From Aspergillus flavus (taxonomy: Eukaryota > Ascomycota > Eurotiomycetes > Eurotiales > Aspergillaceae), in assembly GCF_009017415.1 (NCBI RefSeq), contig NC_092409.1, positions 2,976,001 through 3,040,000 on the forward strand: a stretch of DNA of 64,000 nt, in the 5' to 3' direction. Shown here piece by piece: positions 43,000-56,002 of this stretch. The translations under genes were made by a program, and so were the position numbers. The notes under the pieces are model-generated. The model was not told the DNA's origin, made no database searches, and saw nothing but the letters and a program-made list of their open reading frames with translations. Numbering within the stretch: position 1 is the first letter of the stretch; the number at the start of each line of letters is the position of its first letter.

Positions 43000-44508
43000 T
43001 GAAACGTCAATATCAACTGTTTCAAATTACCAAGCAGGTGAATGCTCAGTTTTTATTAGCTCTACTCGTTTACTATCTCGGCAGAGGTTTTTCAAACTTT
43101 CCTGTTCATAGCAGTTTTCCCCATGTCGTTTTGCAAATGCAAAGGCTTTAACATTCCCAAGTGTGCTTATACTATTCGTGAATTTTGTTTTCCATGTCAA
43201 TGTATATATTTGACACTAAGATTTATCTCCATCTAGAGATTCCTACCAGTTCTCTAAACTAGCCTTGTATAGTAAGAGCCCTATCAAAGTAAAGTTATAT
43301 AACAATTATAACCAAAGCTTCCTGGCACATACTAGCTGAGGAGAGAAGTGACTTGGCCAAGTTAGTCTCACTTAAGCTATTCGAATTTCGGCAGTCACAA
43401 GTGTCGCCCGAAATGAGCCTACGGATCGAGTATGATATCACATTTTATGGGGCGAGTGAAGAAAGATCAGTCAGATATATTTGAGTGTGGTAAGAATAGA
43501 TAGCGCAGTGTCAACGCTTCAGATCACCGAGAACATCTATAAAAAGATAGATCCTCCGCAACAGCCATTTTTGATCATTATCTGCAACCCTCGAAACAGA
43601 CCTCTGTGATCATAAAGTCCGGAAGATGACGATATGGCCGACTGAAATCCAGTAACCTCCGAAGGTTACTCTTGAAATGAGTTGCTCAGACTTATTGAGG
43701 GTGAATAGATCAGTGCTTTCCCTACAAGCGCTTTGTTTATGCCACTGGAATTGAGATTGTCGGGTTCTGATACTAGCTATGGAGGTCATTCCCTCGCGTA
43801 TACCTCGCACATCCTTCACCCACGAAGAAGGCGCCTTTGATCGTGGAGGTCGAGAGTATGAGAGCTAAGACCTTGCTAGGGATTTTATTGTCTCCTTTGG
43901 ATTGTTAATTCTGTGGGTGGTTTGGGGGATGTTTAGTAGGTTAGGGTTAGGTTGGATGTGCATAGAGCATGCCTTGAGTGTGGTCTCTGGGGCTATGATG
44001 ACGATGGGCCAGTTGCTCATTGTTGTGGTGGGTTAATTGATTCCTTGATTAATTAAACTAACTGATTGAATGATTGAGGGAGTCATAAGAGTGGATTTCT
44101 TGAGTGAATATAAAGATTTGGATATACTTATACTTTTATAGTTGTGCTTAAAGGTGAAGGTAGCAGGCCTGGTGGGGAGCATGGATCAACATGGGCGACG
44201 TCTCTTTTGGACCCTCTTTCGGCTTCTTTTGACCCACTTTTCTATGGGTTGTCTATGGCTAATGAGAGTAATTGTGTTGGTTACCCCGTGAAGTTTGAAG
44301 AGGATCCGGTGAGATGTATAATACTAGGACTAACGTTGCAACTGTAAAAGGTATTGTCTAGCTAGCACTAAATGAAGTAATCTTTGTTGTTGAAACAATA
44401 ATGAGTGACAGTATTTAACAAACATGCACAGCATGGTCGCATTTAGACAGGCAAAAGCAACAATCGTGACACGAGGTCAGAGTAGACTACACGCACTGGA
44501 AAGTACAT

Positions 44509-46113
<1,605 letters not shown>

Positions 46114-46174
46114 GAAACAAGAAATGACTGTAGCTGTTTGTTGGCTGCCTCATTCGAAGTGAGAATTTCAGGTC

Positions 46175-46182
46175 TCTTTATA
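46175..46182 (-). promoter_or_regulatory. TATA box of the glucoamylase gene
   Basis: TATAAAGA on the minus strand, about 80 bases upstream of the ATG at 46095. Position and sequence fit a core promoter element. Confidence 0.5.
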
Positions 46183-46331
46183 GCGCGACCTAGACGTGAC
46201 GTAGATAATTCAGTGAATCGATCCGCAACGGGCTGCATGACATTAACCAACAGGCAGCGGGCCGATCAGTCGGAGATTACTGAGACTCGCAGCAGTTTTC
46301 CGCAGGCCAAAGGCCCCATCATGAAGCAGAT

Positions 46332-46348
46332 CCGGTATTAATTTCCGG
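46332..46348 (-). promoter_or_regulatory. AmyR-type palindromic site upstream of the glucoamylase
   Basis: The minus strand reads CCGGAAATTAATACCGG, an inverted CCGG pair around an AT core, about 237 bases upstream of the glucoamylase ATG. The CGGAAATTAA half closely resembles the CGGAAATTTAA element bound by the Aspergillus amylolytic regulator AmyR. Binding is inferred. Confidence 0.5.
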
Positions 46349-47234
46349 GATGCAGCGTGGCGGATCCAATTGAAATCGATATTGCGTCGGAGCGACTAAA
46401 AGTGATCATCCCGACATCTGCCCGTGCCGCCATTCTCTTAGTTCTCACTGGTGGAAACCCCATCGGACTGAACCTTTGAGTCCTAGTCGAGTCTTAATGC
46501 TCTTAGAAGGCGGACTATTATTCTTGACTGTGTTTAGGTTAAGCCAGGATCGGGGCGGAGTGGAGTGATGTACAAACCTTCGGTTGTGATCGGGGAAGCA
46601 CATCGGCCATACAACTAGGAGCATGCTTCACCCATTAACAATCTTTCCTATGCCAAGTAAAGGTCTCATCGTTTGAGATAGATGCCCCAAGTTCGGTGAA
46701 TGGCCGATTCGCCGCCATTTGGCCGGACACGATAATGTCTTGAGCTCCCATTATGCATCGGCATGTGCTGCCGTTTTGTATTTGGTTAGGTTAGCTTGAG
46801 TTGAATACGGCATGCCGTAGCACTCGTACAGCTATAGCCATAAAGATCCTTGGATTATCCTCGGGTACCTGAAGTGAGATGTGGAGAAGTTGAAGAAACC
46901 AGCAAAGTTCATGACGTTATGACTTATCCATCTCTTCGACGTCATCACATGACCTCCACCACTTCGACTGGTTGTTCTTTTCCACAGGAAACCCTCGCAA
47001 GTACGACTGGTTGAATCTACTCTAAGAATGACTCTAGGAGTGAATTTAGCTAGACTGGCTTGGGAGGGTTCCATGCCAGTGCAGAATACTACCTTTTGAC
47101 ATGGGAGGCGTAGGACCGGATGCCCATGGACGGAGACATACTTTCCATATCGAAGTCCAATTGCAGACACTGCGTTTCTTTACTACTCAATCGTTACTAC
47201 TATAGATACTCTCTGCACAGGGTGTTAGTGGCCA

Positions 47235-48378
47235 ATGAGTGACCCACAAACTGGCTTTGATCAGCCATTCTTCATCGTTACTTGGGTTGAGACTGGCTTG
47301 GCACTAGTTCTACTTTCTGCTAGATGCTTTACATCCTGGAAGATCGTCCAATATACTGGACCTGACCTAATTCTGACGATAATCACTTTTGTATGTCCCC
47401 TTGTTAAGCAAATAACCTGACGATTGACGAGAGCCAGACCTTTGGCATTGCAAGCATGGTCATGGCCACTGTGGGAGCAGCATACGGCCTCGGAACTCCC
47501 TCAGCTACCCTGACAAACAATAACGACAAGGATGCACTGTTGTTCGGCTGGATTAATCAGTTCTTGGCTCTCATTGCTATAGGCCTTGGGAAGGTTGCCC
47601 TTGTCGCTTTCATAGACCACCTCCAAAAGCACGAAGCGAAGGCCAAGAGGGCGTTCCTTTGGTTTATTGCCGGAAGCAATTTCATCGTCAATATGACTGC
47701 GGCTATTCTAGTCTTTGTTCAATGCTCCCCTGCAAAGAAGCTATGGGATGAAAGGATACCCGGACGTTGTCCCGGGCGGAAAAGAGTTCAGACCTTCGGG
47801 TATATCCAGGGACGTGAGTAGCTTCCACAAGAAGAATGAATTTAGGGTTAATCAGCTGTTGTTCTAGCGTACTCGGCATTCTGTGATTTTGCCTTGGCGG
47901 TTTACCCCGTGCTCATATTCCGGAAAGTCCAGGCGTTCTCACTCCCAACCAAAATTGGCCTTTCTGTCCTTATGGGGCTGGGTGTAGTGTAAGAAGCCCC
48001 CAGCGATGCGACTGTGTTTATTGACTTGAAACAGGGCAGGAGCCTGTACGATAGTCAAGACAATTAACCTGAAGCTTTTGACCAAACTTGAAGATACTAC
48101 ATGCACGTACTCACGAGAGACTCTGACCATAGTAGCCGAGTAACTCATACTAACTGTCACTCTAGGGACATTGGCTGAATTGATTCTGTGGAACCAGTAT
48201 GTATGATATATGGCCTGGTTAGTCACAACGATTGACACAATATAGGACCGAAATGTGGGTTGTCTTTATTGTCAGCTGCATGCCACCAACCACAGCCTTT
48301 TTCAGGTTTGCATACCGAGAAAGTGCTAGTAGGGTTAGCTCAATCCTCCACCGCATACGATCCGGTGATGAGGTATAA
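47235..48378 (+). CDS. PTH11/rhodopsin-like fungal integral membrane protein, possibly broken
   Basis: Resembles the fungal rhodopsin-like (PTH11-related) seven-helix family; members have been proposed as surface receptors. Exons fixed by phase are 47235-47390, 47438-47813, 47868-47988 and 48035 onward. They give TM segments around FFIVTWVETGLALVLLSARC, FGIASMVMATVGAAYGLG and LFGWINQFLALIAIGLGKVA, then the family cysteine-containing ILVFVQCSPAKKLWD and FCDFALAVYPVLIFRKVQ. After KLEDTT near 48100, no GT..AG choice keeps the frame into the next clear segments, GTLAELILWNQTEMWVVFIV and SCMPPTTAFFRFAYRES, which end at 48378. The final frame is displaced by one base relative to the previous exon. 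Either a non-canonical (GC) donor is used, or the gene carries a frameshift. The cytoplasmic tail is short for the family. Confidence 0.6.
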
Positions 48379-50642
48379 AGGTATGTGTAATGATGTGTGG
48401 TCCATTCTCATATGGCACCAACTAAGACAGTGGGCAGAAGTCAACACGATAACCTCGGCCCCGGGCGTGTCTATATTAAGATCTCAATTATAATCATAGA
48501 CGCCATTGTATCAGTAATGCGTCATCGTTTCTTTCTGATCTTCCATTTGGTAACACATGTCAACTCGGCAATATCCGATGCAGCAGAGGCGATATCGGTC
48601 CAGAGAGTGGGACAATGAAACGTCATAGGTCAATGTCACGATGCATGGGCCCTTTTAGTACATCTGGGTGTTCCTTCCTGGGTCCAGAAGTCGCCCAGAC
48701 ACTATATGTAACAGCATGGCATGTTCAGGACGCATACCTGACCACATATTCACGCTGAGTTCATCCCGATGTGGTATATGCAGCCGGACAGCCGCCACCA
48801 ATATGCTAGTGCGTAAGTGTCAGCAGCCTTCAATACCATATTGAGAAAATGAATCCTCAATTGGAGGTAATCATTGTCGTCATTCGATCATTTCAGCCTT
48901 CCACACTGGATGCTTGGGCACTGACTCTATGACAACCCAATTCCAATGTAACGAATGAGAGGATAATTACGTTGAAGACCCGATATTCAATTCCAAGTTA
49001 CAGATCGGCACGCCACATTCGGCAAACGCTTCGATTGCATATCCTCCACTAATCAGCAGGCACGCCTGGTGACGAGACTTTTCTAGAATGTGACGCCGAA
49101 CGGGGTCGCGTGAACACTCAAATTTTCGAATGGAAATAGAGGTGGAGGGGATAGGATGTGAAGAGCAACAGTTACTGCCCAGGGAAGAATGATACCTCTT
49201 GGCTGTAGTTATCTGTCCCGTGGTTGCATTGAATATCGCGGTCTCGGGTATATACCCCACGAATGACTGGACGACTTACCCCAGAGAGGGACAACATATG
49301 CACGACAAGCTTCGAGATCACACTCAGGACAACTGAAAAGTGTCCAATGTTTCTGGATCTTCAACGCGCTTATGCGACTGAGCTGGCAAATCGCCGGTAG
49401 CTGCGCAATTCCTGGATGTATACTCCGGAATCTAGGTTTGATCCGAACCCAATTGCGCGAGGTTGTTCCCTCCTCCGAGCCATGCGCAGAACTCACCAGA
49501 CCGCGTGCATCCTGTTCTTGCCCAAGTCGGCAGCACTGTGTTACCCTTATTGGGGCTGGCTGCGGATAGCGCAGGTGATGTGCTCGAGTTGCACTGCATT
49601 TGTGCACTGGCGGGATGCGGGTTATTGGTGGTGGGTGAGGTCCATGTACTCGGGCCACTTCGGCAATGAACTTCTCGTCGGGAACTCAGGACAAACGCAT
49701 TCGGATCCGGTTGGTATTCTGTGCTCGATGTGGATACAGATACATGAAGAGGCTTCGGCTGGTACTAGGCAACCAAAGCCATGCGGCATTTAAGGACGAT
49801 GAGAAGATTGGTATGAGGACCGTGTACCGCATGCGTTTTGGGATGACAATATGATTAAAGACGTATCATACTCACAGACTGAGACCGATGATCTGCAGCG
49901 CTGTTGATCTTTTCCTTATACTTCACCCACTGCGAGGTCGAGTTACTCCTTTTCCACACATGTTCATTGGCTTAAGTGTGTTGCCGATACGATGTGATAT
50001 GTCAACCCTAAGCCGAAGTCCCAAACATGCACCTCAACCTTAAGTCTTTCGACATAAAATGAAAGTCACACCTAATCTTCCTTGTGAAACGCTGCTTCTT
50101 CGATTTTTCTTTATACCCCGCAACGTTGAAACACTTTGAGCAACCCTTCATAGGGCGCCTACTGTGCACTAGTCACTTAGCGCCCAACATTAAATGGTTA
50201 GGCTTTCAGTGTCTATCCAACGGTCTTTCCAGTTGCAGGACAGCGGCTAATTGAAGCATATAGGATTACCCAATCTGATTTCGACTTTGCTCCTTCACCG
50301 ACCTCGTTATACCGGCTGTGGCGAGCTGATGACTCGAGTAATCTCCATCCGTTGTCATCTAGAATGCGAAGGTCGCCTTACAGGGTCTTATCGACTAGTC
50401 CTGTCGGAGATTATGCCACTCTTTGTTCAAAGCCGACCATGTCTCGCTTCCGTTGCCTTCTTACCCCCCGTCTTTCAGGAAATATTCTTTATACCTTATT
50501 CAAGGTTACAGTCATTATGGTTGCATCTGTGGAGGCCTCCGTGACTTTCATGAAAAGCATATAAGAGAGGATGTGGGCATACGGAACTCTCGTCATCGTA
50601 GACTTTCTTTCTTTACCTTATCCGGCTTGACCACTATCCAGC
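48379..50642. other. intergenic region with unsolved open frames
   Basis: About 2.3 kb. Overlapping frames at 49209-49658 (minus) and 49416-49793 (plus) show no recognisable domain. A third minus-strand reading contains a Ser/Thr/Asn/Pro-rich stretch (STSPALSAASPNKGN), but no gene could be built. A TATAAGAG string at about 50560-50567 lies roughly 80 bases before the GH71 start. Confidence 0.35.
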
Positions 50643-52753
50643 ATGAAGATCAAGCCCTTTGTTCTAGGCATAGCCTCCATGCTCAGCTCCCTGGTGGACG
50701 CACTACCGAGCGCAGGCAATGATACCAGCCAGCCACAGGCATCGGACCGAATGGTCTTTGCACATTTCATGGTAAGCCATCTCCGCATAACCAAGCACCC
50801 AACAAAAAGCCCTAACGATCAGGCAGATCGGAATCGTCAGTAACCGCAAGTCGGCTGCCGATTTCGACAGTGACATGAAACGCGCGAAAGAGCTAGGGAT
50901 CGATGCCTTCGCTCTCAACATTGGTGTGGACCGTGTTGATCCCTTCACAGACACACAATTAGAGTTTGCTTACCAGTCGGCCGCGAACAATGACATGAAG
51001 GTTTTCATATCCTTCGACTTCAACTGGTGGAAGGAAGATTCGGAGGCCTCTCAAGTTGGGCAGAAGATTGCCAAGTTTGGGGGGAAGCCAGCACAGCTCA
51101 TGATGGATGGCAAGATTTTCGTCTCATCTTTTGCTGGTGACCGAGTGGATGTGAACGCGATCCGTTCTGCTGCTGGCCGGCCGATCTACTGGGCTCCCAA
51201 CTACCATCGACCGGAGAGTGCTGATATCTCCAAAGTTGATGCTCTGCTCAACTGGATGGCCTGGCCCAATGATGGTAATAACAAGGCACCTAAGCCAGGT
51301 CGCCTCGTGACCGTTCAGGACGGTGATAAAAAGTACATGAATGCGTTGGGAGGCAAACCCTATATCGCTCGTGAGCAACTTACTATACCCTAAGTTATAC
51401 CCTCGTTAACTTCGTTGTCAGCCGTCTCTCCTTGGTTCTCCACCCACTTTGGTCCCGAAGTCCCATATAGCAAAAACTGGGTCTTCCCATCCGATAATCT
51501 CTGGTATGAGCGATGGGTTGAGATGCTGAACCTCAAGCCACGCTTCATTGAAATTGTCACTTGGAATGACTACGGCGAATCGCATTACATTGCCCCTCTG
51601 GCCTCCCCTCATACAGACGACGGATGCTCCAAATATGTCAATGACATGTAAGCTCCAGACCAGCGCCTCCTAATTACCGCTCTACTACTAACAAGTGACA
51701 GGCCACACAACGGCTGGATGGAACTAGCCCGACCCTTCATAGCCGCCTACAAAGCGGGCGCCTCATCCGTCAACGAATATATCAAAGAAGAACAATTGAT
51801 CTACTGGTATCGACCCTCTCCTCGCGGCGCAAACTGCGACGCCACGGACACCTGCATGGTGCCCGCAGACAACAGCTCCGGCAATTACTTCATGGGCCGG
51901 CCCAACGGCTGGGAATCCATGGATGACGTGGTCTTCGTCGTGTCCATGTTGAAATCGCCCGCCAATATCCAGATATCCTCGGGGAACAGCCAACAAGTCT
52001 TCGAGGCCAAAGCCGGGGCCACAGCCTTCAAAGCCCCCATGGGCGTCGGGAAGCAGAGCTTCGCCGTGGTCCGCGACAACAAGATGGTCCTGGCCGGGAC
52101 GAGTCCAAAGGATATCATCGAGGGATGTGTCTGCGGGATCTACAACTTCAACGCCTTCGGTAAGTCCACACATACCCTACCTTCACTTAAACACTCAGTC
52201 TTCTGACAAACAAACCCTAACTCAACTAGTCGGAATGCTCCCCCCAGAGCCCCTAGACCCCCTCCAACCAGATAGTCTCTCCCGCTTCGCCCAAGGCCTC
52301 AAAGTCCAATGCGAAGCCAAACCCTCCCTAAAACCACCACCACCTCCCCCATCAACAATCAACCCTAACCCCCCGACAAACCCACCCACAAACCCCCCTC
52401 CAACCAACAATCCTCCACCCCCTTCCACAACCCAAAACCCACCCCCCCAACCACCACCAACCAACAACCCTCCTCCCCCAAATCAACCTCCCCCAAACCA
52501 ACCCCCGGGAACCGTCTGCACCGGCGGCACAGGCGAAAACAACTACAAAGGTCTCTGCCACTTCTGCTGCCACTTCGGCTACTGTCCCCCGGGACCATGC
52601 ACCTGCAATGCCTACGGCGCTCCTATCCCGGCGCCGCCGAGTACAGGTCAGAGGGGTGTTCCTGCGGATGGGATGGATGATTCATATAAGGGGTTGTGTA
52701 GCTTTGCTTGTGATCATGGATATTGTTCGCAGGGGGCGTGTAAACTCGTTTGA
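50643..52753 (+). CDS. secreted GH71 alpha-1,3-glucanase (mutanase) with C-terminal Cys-rich modules
   Basis: Endo-acting hydrolase of alpha-1,3-glucan, a polymer of fungal cell walls; used for wall turnover, autolysis or attack on other fungi. Exons are 50643-50771, 50827-51370, 51422-51647, 51702-52159 and 52230-52753, giving 626 aa. The signal peptide is MKIKPFVLGIASMLSSLVDA. The catalytic domain starts with MVFAHFM and IGIVSNRKSAADF, with DAFALNIG, VFISFDFNWW, DGKIFVSSFAGD, PIYWAPNYHR and FIEIVTWNDYGESHYI, the family's conserved acidic-residue blocks. A beta-sandwich-like segment (about residues 330-460) follows. A Pro/Asn/Thr-rich linker (residues ~500-555) leads to two Cys-rich repeats, NYKGLCHFCCHFGYCPPG and SYKGLCSFACDHGYCSQG, resembling CBM24 alpha-1,3-glucan-binding modules. 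The protein is complete. It is convergent with pkr1. Confidence 0.95.
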
Positions 52754-53377
52754 TATTGAGAAAGGTTCGGGGTTGGTTTTGGGGATTGAGTTTGATTGGC
52801 TCCGATTGAGGCTTGGTTGATGCATCATTCGTTTGGTTTGATTTCTTTATATTCTTGGACTGACGTACGGGACTGGGTTCAAAGTGTCAGCTGGATAACA
52901 TTCATTTTTTGTATCTGTTCGAGAGCGCTGGAGATGCTCGGAATTCGTTGTGGTGGTTCTCGCTGGTCGTGTGCTGCGGAACGGAAATTGGAATCCAGGA
53001 GGTATGGACAGTATTTATCTACTGTTGACCTTTTTTGGTTTGTATGTAGTTTGACCTTCTTTTATAAAGTATGCTTTCTGCTATGAGTGAATGCTCATGT
53101 TTACAACATCGGCAGTGAAATTGATCTGTGATTTATACTCTCCTCGGTCAGGCATATCGAACGTAAGTATCGAGCGAACTATGGTGAATCTCATTTACCA
53201 AAGGTGCAAAGCAGAGTCGTCATCTATGGGGTATCTGTCGGTACACGCAAACCAAAATGCACGTCGAACAAATATTTATATCTGATACGGAAGTATCCTT
53301 AGATATGCCAGGCCTGTGAGCGGCACTCTAGTACGGCAAGAGAGGCCTCCCAATTTTTATCCAAACAGAACCGATGC
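52754..53377. other. convergent intergenic region
   Basis: About 620 bp between the GH71 stop and the Pkr1 stop. T-rich; no gene seen. Confidence 0.45.
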
Positions 53378-53935
53378 CTAAGATGTGGTTTTGTCATCCA
53401 CCTTCTCCCATTCACTATCTGTGCTCACATAGCCGGAGCTCTCTCCGCTCATGCTCAGCCGTTTCCGAATCCCTCCTTGCTGCTCCGGCGGTTGAAGAGT
53501 AGCCGTCGTAGTGGCGGCGGCAGTGGTGGACGGCGGAGCGGCAGCGGACACCGCAGAGATTTTACGCTCCATCAGACTCTCGGTCTCGGTGTCACTTTCT
53601 GTGCTGTCCAGAGCTCCCGGTGTTTTCCGACTAGCTTCCGATTTCCTCTTGTCATCGTCGTCTTCCTCTGTGAGCAGTTCCTTCGACTCCGTCTTCTCCT
53701 TCTCAGCTTCTTGTGCCTGCACCGCTGCCAATTCCTGAGCAAACCAGTTGATCGACCACCATAGTGACGCGGAGAGGACGGAGAGAACGATGAAGTGGAT
53801 GCTGTAGGTCGCGAGGAGGAGCAGGAAGAGGACCAGTTGGAGTGCGGCGAAAGTGGCGTTAGCAGCGACGAGCAAGGTGGGAGTGGGACCCGGGGTAAAG
53901 ACGCTAGCCCAAAGATCCTCCACAAATGAGCCCAT
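53378..53935 (-). CDS. pkr1: Pkr1-like V-ATPase assembly factor
   Basis: Small ER membrane protein. In yeast Pkr1 helps assemble the V0 sector of the vacuolar ATPase and was found through SMK killer toxin resistance. Single exon, 185 aa. The N-terminal MGSFVEDLWASVFTPGPTPT is the family signature. Two adjacent membrane helices follow (LLVAANATFAALQLVLFLLL and IHFIVLSVLSASLWWSINWF). The rest is a charged tail: acidic and lysine-rich at residues ~75-125 (EEDDDDKRKSE), then an Ala/Thr run, then a Ser-rich C-terminus ending VSTDSEWEKVDDKTTS. The yeast protein is shorter (family knowledge), so the extended tail is a filamentous-fungal feature. The gene is intact. Confidence 0.88.
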   Translation of the reverse strand: MGSFVEDLWASVFTPGPTPTLLVAANATFAALQLVLFLLLLATYSIHFIVLSVLSASLWWSINWFAQELAAVQAQEAEKEKTESKELLTEEDDDDKRKSEASRKTPGALDSTESDTETESLMERKISAVSAAAPPSTTAAATTTATLQPPEQQGGIRKRLSMSGESSGYVSTDSEWEKVDDKTTS

Positions 53936-56002
53936 AATTCCTGATTATGCTTCGGGCCGGGTTACTGGCGGGGAAAAGGCAAGGGAGACGGATTCCGTGT
54001 CTGAGACAGGGGTTTGCAACTTTGCACTGTGAAATGACGTTGAGCCGGAAAATGGTATCCGTGGGAGGAGTTTCGACTGCGCTACTGCACGACTGTCAGT
54101 GATGCAAACGCAAACGCGGTCGGGTCGGCATGCCATCTGCCAAGCTGTACGGGTTCAACAGACCAGGTTTTCAAGTCGGACGCACTGAATCAAGGCACCG
54201 TCTGGGTTTGGTGAGAGGGACGACGTTCAGGACGCTTGTGTCTCCGAAAAGTCGGCGGGTAACCGAAGCTGAGCGGTCGGCCTTTGAAATGCGAGATGTG
54301 GAGAAGGTCGAGTCCGGAAAACTGGAGCCAGCCCCAAGTTTGTCCAGGGGGAGCTAGGCACGAGTTAAAAATCAGTGGTCCTTCCCCGTGGGGATTAATC
54401 ACTAGAGGGTGGAGGAGTGAAGACGTTGGAGTAAAATCGCGTATGGATTAATTTATTGTTGGCGATGTTGATGGTTTTGTAAGGGAAAAGAAAAAAAGGA
54501 AAAGAAGAAAAAAGGCACGTCATACAACAGAGGGGCAGAACAACATATCAACCTCAGGCAGTCAGGCCGTTAGGTAGGATGATCGGACGCTATTCCACGT
54601 CCGGTCACCTTCAGGCATCACCCGTGATCGATTTGATACTAAACATCGACAAATCTCATGATAAGGCCAAATGATTCGATTCTCCTCGTTCGGGCACCCA
54701 AGCTATTGATTCGTGTTTCTAGCTCTTTGGCGGTAGTTTCAATTTTCGGCTACCTTGAAGAGTAGTTCGGGAATTCTCGGTTCCCTAATCTCCCTATACT
54801 GACAGACTCCTGTTCTGGTACCTCAGCCTAGAATAAATCAACCTTTGCCCTAAGTACGCCGTGTTACCATCCATAGTCAAAGGGCGTATACGGACAACGT
54901 CCGGTCGGCTTTCGAAATGCCCTCGTTCAGTTGCCGTCTCTCGATGCAACTCTAAACACGATCACCCGCCAATCCTTTCCCCCGCAACCCCGTAGTAAGC
55001 CTCTGCATGATTTGATAAGATCCCGAGGTCTACATTGGTGACCCCCACGACAGGGACGATCGGACCCATGGCTCTCTCCTCCTTGCCGTGAATGATGACA
55101 TCTTGAACAAACTTGGCAACTCCTATACGCTGCGTGTCCTCGTCTTTGGTTTCACTAGCTGCGGGGGGATCCATGTCGGCGCATATTCCACGTTTGCGGT
55201 GGAGGAGGGCATTCTGGACATGCTCGCGGAAGATTCCTTTCGCGGTGCTCGTGATTTGCGGTTTACCTAAACCGGTTGAACGCGGTCTTCGGCACGTGCC
55301 CGCGTGGTATCACGGGACGGTCGTATCAAGGACAAGGGTTAGACAGCATATTCGAACACGACTTTTACCCTACACGAACTGACTTAGAGCTTTCCATCAC
55401 GTATCAATGTTCGAGAGTATACTAGATGTTTGATTCTAGGGCCAACAGTGGCCTTCTATCCTCTTCTACCACCATATCTGCCCATTCCACCAACTGGGTC
55501 TGAATTTCTAGTGGTTTCCAACCATGCAGGCCCACTATCAAAGTCTCCCCAAAGCTACCCGGGAACTTTCTAAATGTAGTTTAGCCTAAGTCTGTCTAGG
55601 CTCTCCAATCGACGGCCCACTCTCGTAACTGCTTCCTATTCGGCCATTCGGCGGATCGTCCTTCAATCCAGACAGCTAAGACGGGGTAGGGTTATTTTCT
55701 TCTTTGCTTTTCTGTCTCATGGATCTGGAAGCTATCCGGCCGTCCTGCGAATCAGCACTGCAGCTCGGCCTTTGGCTTTTTCTAATCTTTGGTTGGCTCT
55801 TTGATTTTCAAGTAATTAGTATGGGTGGGCAACCCCTACCATGTCATCTATATAAATCGTACGGTAGCTCCTGAATTTCCCGCCCTCTCTTGTGTTACAG
55901 TAGAGTGAATTGTACACTTCACCGGGTTAAACCCTGCCATTGCCTACCAATACTTCTATACCCTCATTCTACTCCTACCTCCCTCTCCTATAGCCAGTAG
56001 GC
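53936..56002. other. 2 kb upstream region of Pkr1 (-) and the sugar transporter (+)
   Basis: No gene recognised. A TATATAAA string at 55849-55856, about 150 bases before the transporter ATG, is a plausible TATA box. An A/G-rich tract lies near 54485-54520. An open frame at 55088-55270 has no domain. Confidence 0.45.

Larger units (their letters stand above)
41691..44508. other. gene-poor region downstream of the glucoamylase gene
   Basis: About 2.8 kb with the (GAA)n microsatellite, a possible 57-codon frame at 42582-42755 and short AT-rich stretches. A two-unit TTAGGG-like string occurs at 43939-43951. No recognised gene. Confidence 0.4.
46114..47234. other. divergent region between glucoamylase and the PTH11-like gene
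   Basis: About 1.1 kb containing the glucoamylase promoter elements and, at its right end, the upstream region of the 7TM-type gene. The open frame at 46832-47170 (minus) has no recognisable domain. Confidence 0.45.

Noticed and set aside
43939..43951. Interstitial telomere-like string GGTTAGGGTTAGG
   Set aside because: Only about two TTAGGG units; this can arise by chance and does not show a telomere or a fusion point.
49209..49793. Overlapping frames of 125-149 codons on both strands
   Set aside because: No frame has a recognisable family; attempts to read a secreted LysM-like or zinc-cluster protein did not hold up.
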